Of a stretch of DNA of 64,000 nucleotides, positions 62,471-64,000 are shown one piece after another. Under the pieces are notes generated by a model. That model saw nothing but the letters and a program-made list of their open reading frames with translations. It was not told the origin of the DNA and searched no databases. Source of the DNA: Epiperipatus broadwayi. Taxonomy: Eukaryota > Onychophora > Udeonychophora > Euonychophora > Peripatidae. Where the stretch lies: contig JAQFVV010000064.1 of NCBI GenBank assembly GCA_028023455.1, positions 314,001 through 378,000 on the forward strand, in the 5' to 3' direction. Each line of letters opens with the position of its first letter. Within the stretch, counting starts at the first letter, position 1. Position numbers and translations under genes: made by a program.

Positions 62471-62521
62471 TTGACCGAAAAGCCGCTCTCTATGCATCTA
62501 ATATCTGCGATTAGTTCGGAA
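62471..62521 (+). CDS. candidate short exon, unconfirmed
   Basis: Bounded by an acceptor-like GTATTTGCAG (ending 62470) and a donor-like CGGAAG/GTAATC. Read from its first base it is open (LTEKPLSMHLISAISSE). Joined in phase 1 to the Ig-like exon it would read VDRKAALYASNICD and then stop, giving a terminal exon. Neither reading is supported by a recognised domain. Confidence 0.2.
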
Positions 62522-62689
62522 GGTAATCATCTTAAAGTAGACTACATGGACAGCAGAGTGCGGAGAATGCCAAACCAGCCATGGAAATATTAGGATACAG
62601 GATCTATGAAAGAATTTTACCAGTCATTGATGAGTTCAGAGATAATTCCATTATACTGTTTCTGTTGTATTTAAAAACCTAGGTAATTA

Positions 62690-64000
62690 TTTGACTTTGA
62701 TATATAAACATTCCGATTTCCTTTAAAAATGAAGATAGACTTTATTAAGAAAACTTTGAACTTTTTGAATTAAACTTTAAAAAAATAATAAACTTTAAAC
62801 TTCAAAAGATAATATTTGAAATAATAAAATAAGTAAAAGCAGCTTCAATTAAATAATATTTTTGGCATGCACATATGTGTGATTTGATTTTTAAACTTAA
62901 ACTTAAAAAATAAGAATAATAAAATATGATGTAATGTGTATAATTTATTTGCTTATGTAATATATTAAAATGCTTATTTTAATCTTTAAAAAAAGAAGTG
63001 TATGTGTGTTTCATTATAAGATAAAATGATGCATTTCTTTTAAAATAAAGTAAAACATTTAAATTATTTTTCTTAAAATAATTATGTTTATTCTGATGCA
63101 TGCGGGTAAGTATAATTATTTATTTTCTTAATAAGAGTAGGAGGGAAACAAATCCAATCATTAATAATAGTATTTTAGAAAAAATTTGCCAAGTTAAATC
63201 TATAAATGTTTAGCATTCAGTATAATGTTTTTATTATTAGTTTTAAAGGAGCAAAGTATTATTTTGAATAGTTCGGGGGAAAATTGTTTTAGTTTTAGGA
63301 AATAGTAGCAGTTTAGAACAGGCGGGTGTTTAAGATACCTTTTGTTTGTTTATTAGTGGGTGATTGTAACTGACAGAGATAGTGGACGTTTCAGGCACCG
63401 GATTATGCTGATCAGATGGACATGCTAATTCTAATGTAATTAGCTGGTGCTTAAGGGATTTTTTTTCTTCTTTAAAAAATAATAATAAAGTGTTTATTTG
63501 ATCGGTATATATTTTGGTAGTCGAGTGTTAATAGTTTGCTATTGTTAATAGTTGACACTTTGCCTGAAAACCAACCATTTCTGTAAGGGAAATTTAGGAG
63601 GACAAAATATCATAAAATATTAGTTAATATTTTATTTGTCGATGCTTATTGTTTGTTATTTCCCATAAATGTAAGTAATAATTTTTAAATAGTAAATTTT
63701 ATAGCATTAAGAGAAGTGAAGGTAGAAAGTGTTGTTAAATATTCTAAGAGTTTTGAAGGTAGTTTTTTAAGAAATAGTGTTAAATAGTTGTAGTTAGTAG
63801 AAGTAGTCATTTTTTCATTGTTTTTTGTTCAAAGTAGGTGGATTTTGCAAATTAGCAGGTTGGTTTTTATGAGGCGGTTGCTCTATTAGGTGCATCAACA
63901 TTACTTGAAACTTTCTTTTGGTGCATTTGATGTAGTGTAAAACTGGTTTATGTAGCGTATCAATGTGGCCTGAGAATTAGACGTTTCGAGTGGAAGAACC
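62690..64000. other. non-coding sequence, composition rising toward the right edge
   Basis: No gene supported. A donor-like CGG/GTAAGTAT lies at about 63106, and 63300-64000 is less AT-rich, so a neighbouring exon could begin there, but no frame supports it. Confidence 0.45.

Overview
This 64 kb window is AT-rich, intron-like animal DNA. It has long (AT)n, (GATA)n, (TTA)n and (TG)n tracts, many decayed transposable elements, long introns and almost no long open reading frames. The repeat style and an RTE-like LINE of the 'craniofacial development protein 2-like' kind suggest a large, repeat-rich lophotrochozoan genome, possibly a cephalopod mollusc. That assignment is inference; no species marker is visible.

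The best host-gene evidence is a pair of plus-strand exons, 42907-42942 (36 nt) and 54160-54522 (363 nt). Both have good splice signals, both are phase 1-1, and they join in frame across an 11.2 kb intron. The larger one encodes an immunoglobulin-like extracellular domain. Much of the second half of the window is probably intron or flank of this gene. A weaker exon candidate lies at 62471-62521, with a TATA-like motif at 62358.

Region by region: 1-4.9 kb is featureless AT-rich sequence with one hairpin. 4.9-7.0 kb is relatively GC-rich and may hold an untranslated exon or promoter. 7.4-11.5 kb holds microsatellites, a SINE-like B box and a 470 bp direct duplication. 12.2-17.57 kb is a dead RTE-type LINE split by a 2.58 kb insertion (TG...CA ends, ATAT duplication) that itself carries unidentified coding-like patches. 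20.6-22.1 kb holds a 230 bp tandem repeat and a near-perfect palindrome with 300 bp arms. 23.9-25.9 kb holds a 250 bp GATA array and fold-back repeat array A.

Continuing: 28.1-28.9 kb has relatives of the fold-back families. 30.7-33.0 kb has an imperfect inverted repeat, a 1.07 kb TIR/TA element and a small fold-back element with a hammerhead-like core. 36.3-37.5 kb is a TIR element with telomere-like repeats, and an inverted relative lies at 60.7-61.9 kb. 39.7-40.9 kb is a tRNA-like stretch followed by a broken LTR-retrotransposon gag. 46.6-48.0 kb is another TIR element. 53.6 kb is a long (TTA)n/(CTA)n tract. 54.8-58.0 kb holds two fold-back arrays immediately downstream of the Ig-like exon.

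No rRNA gene, confident tRNA gene, CRISPR array or intact transposase is visible. Most short ATG-initiated frames are chance openings in AT-rich DNA and are omitted.
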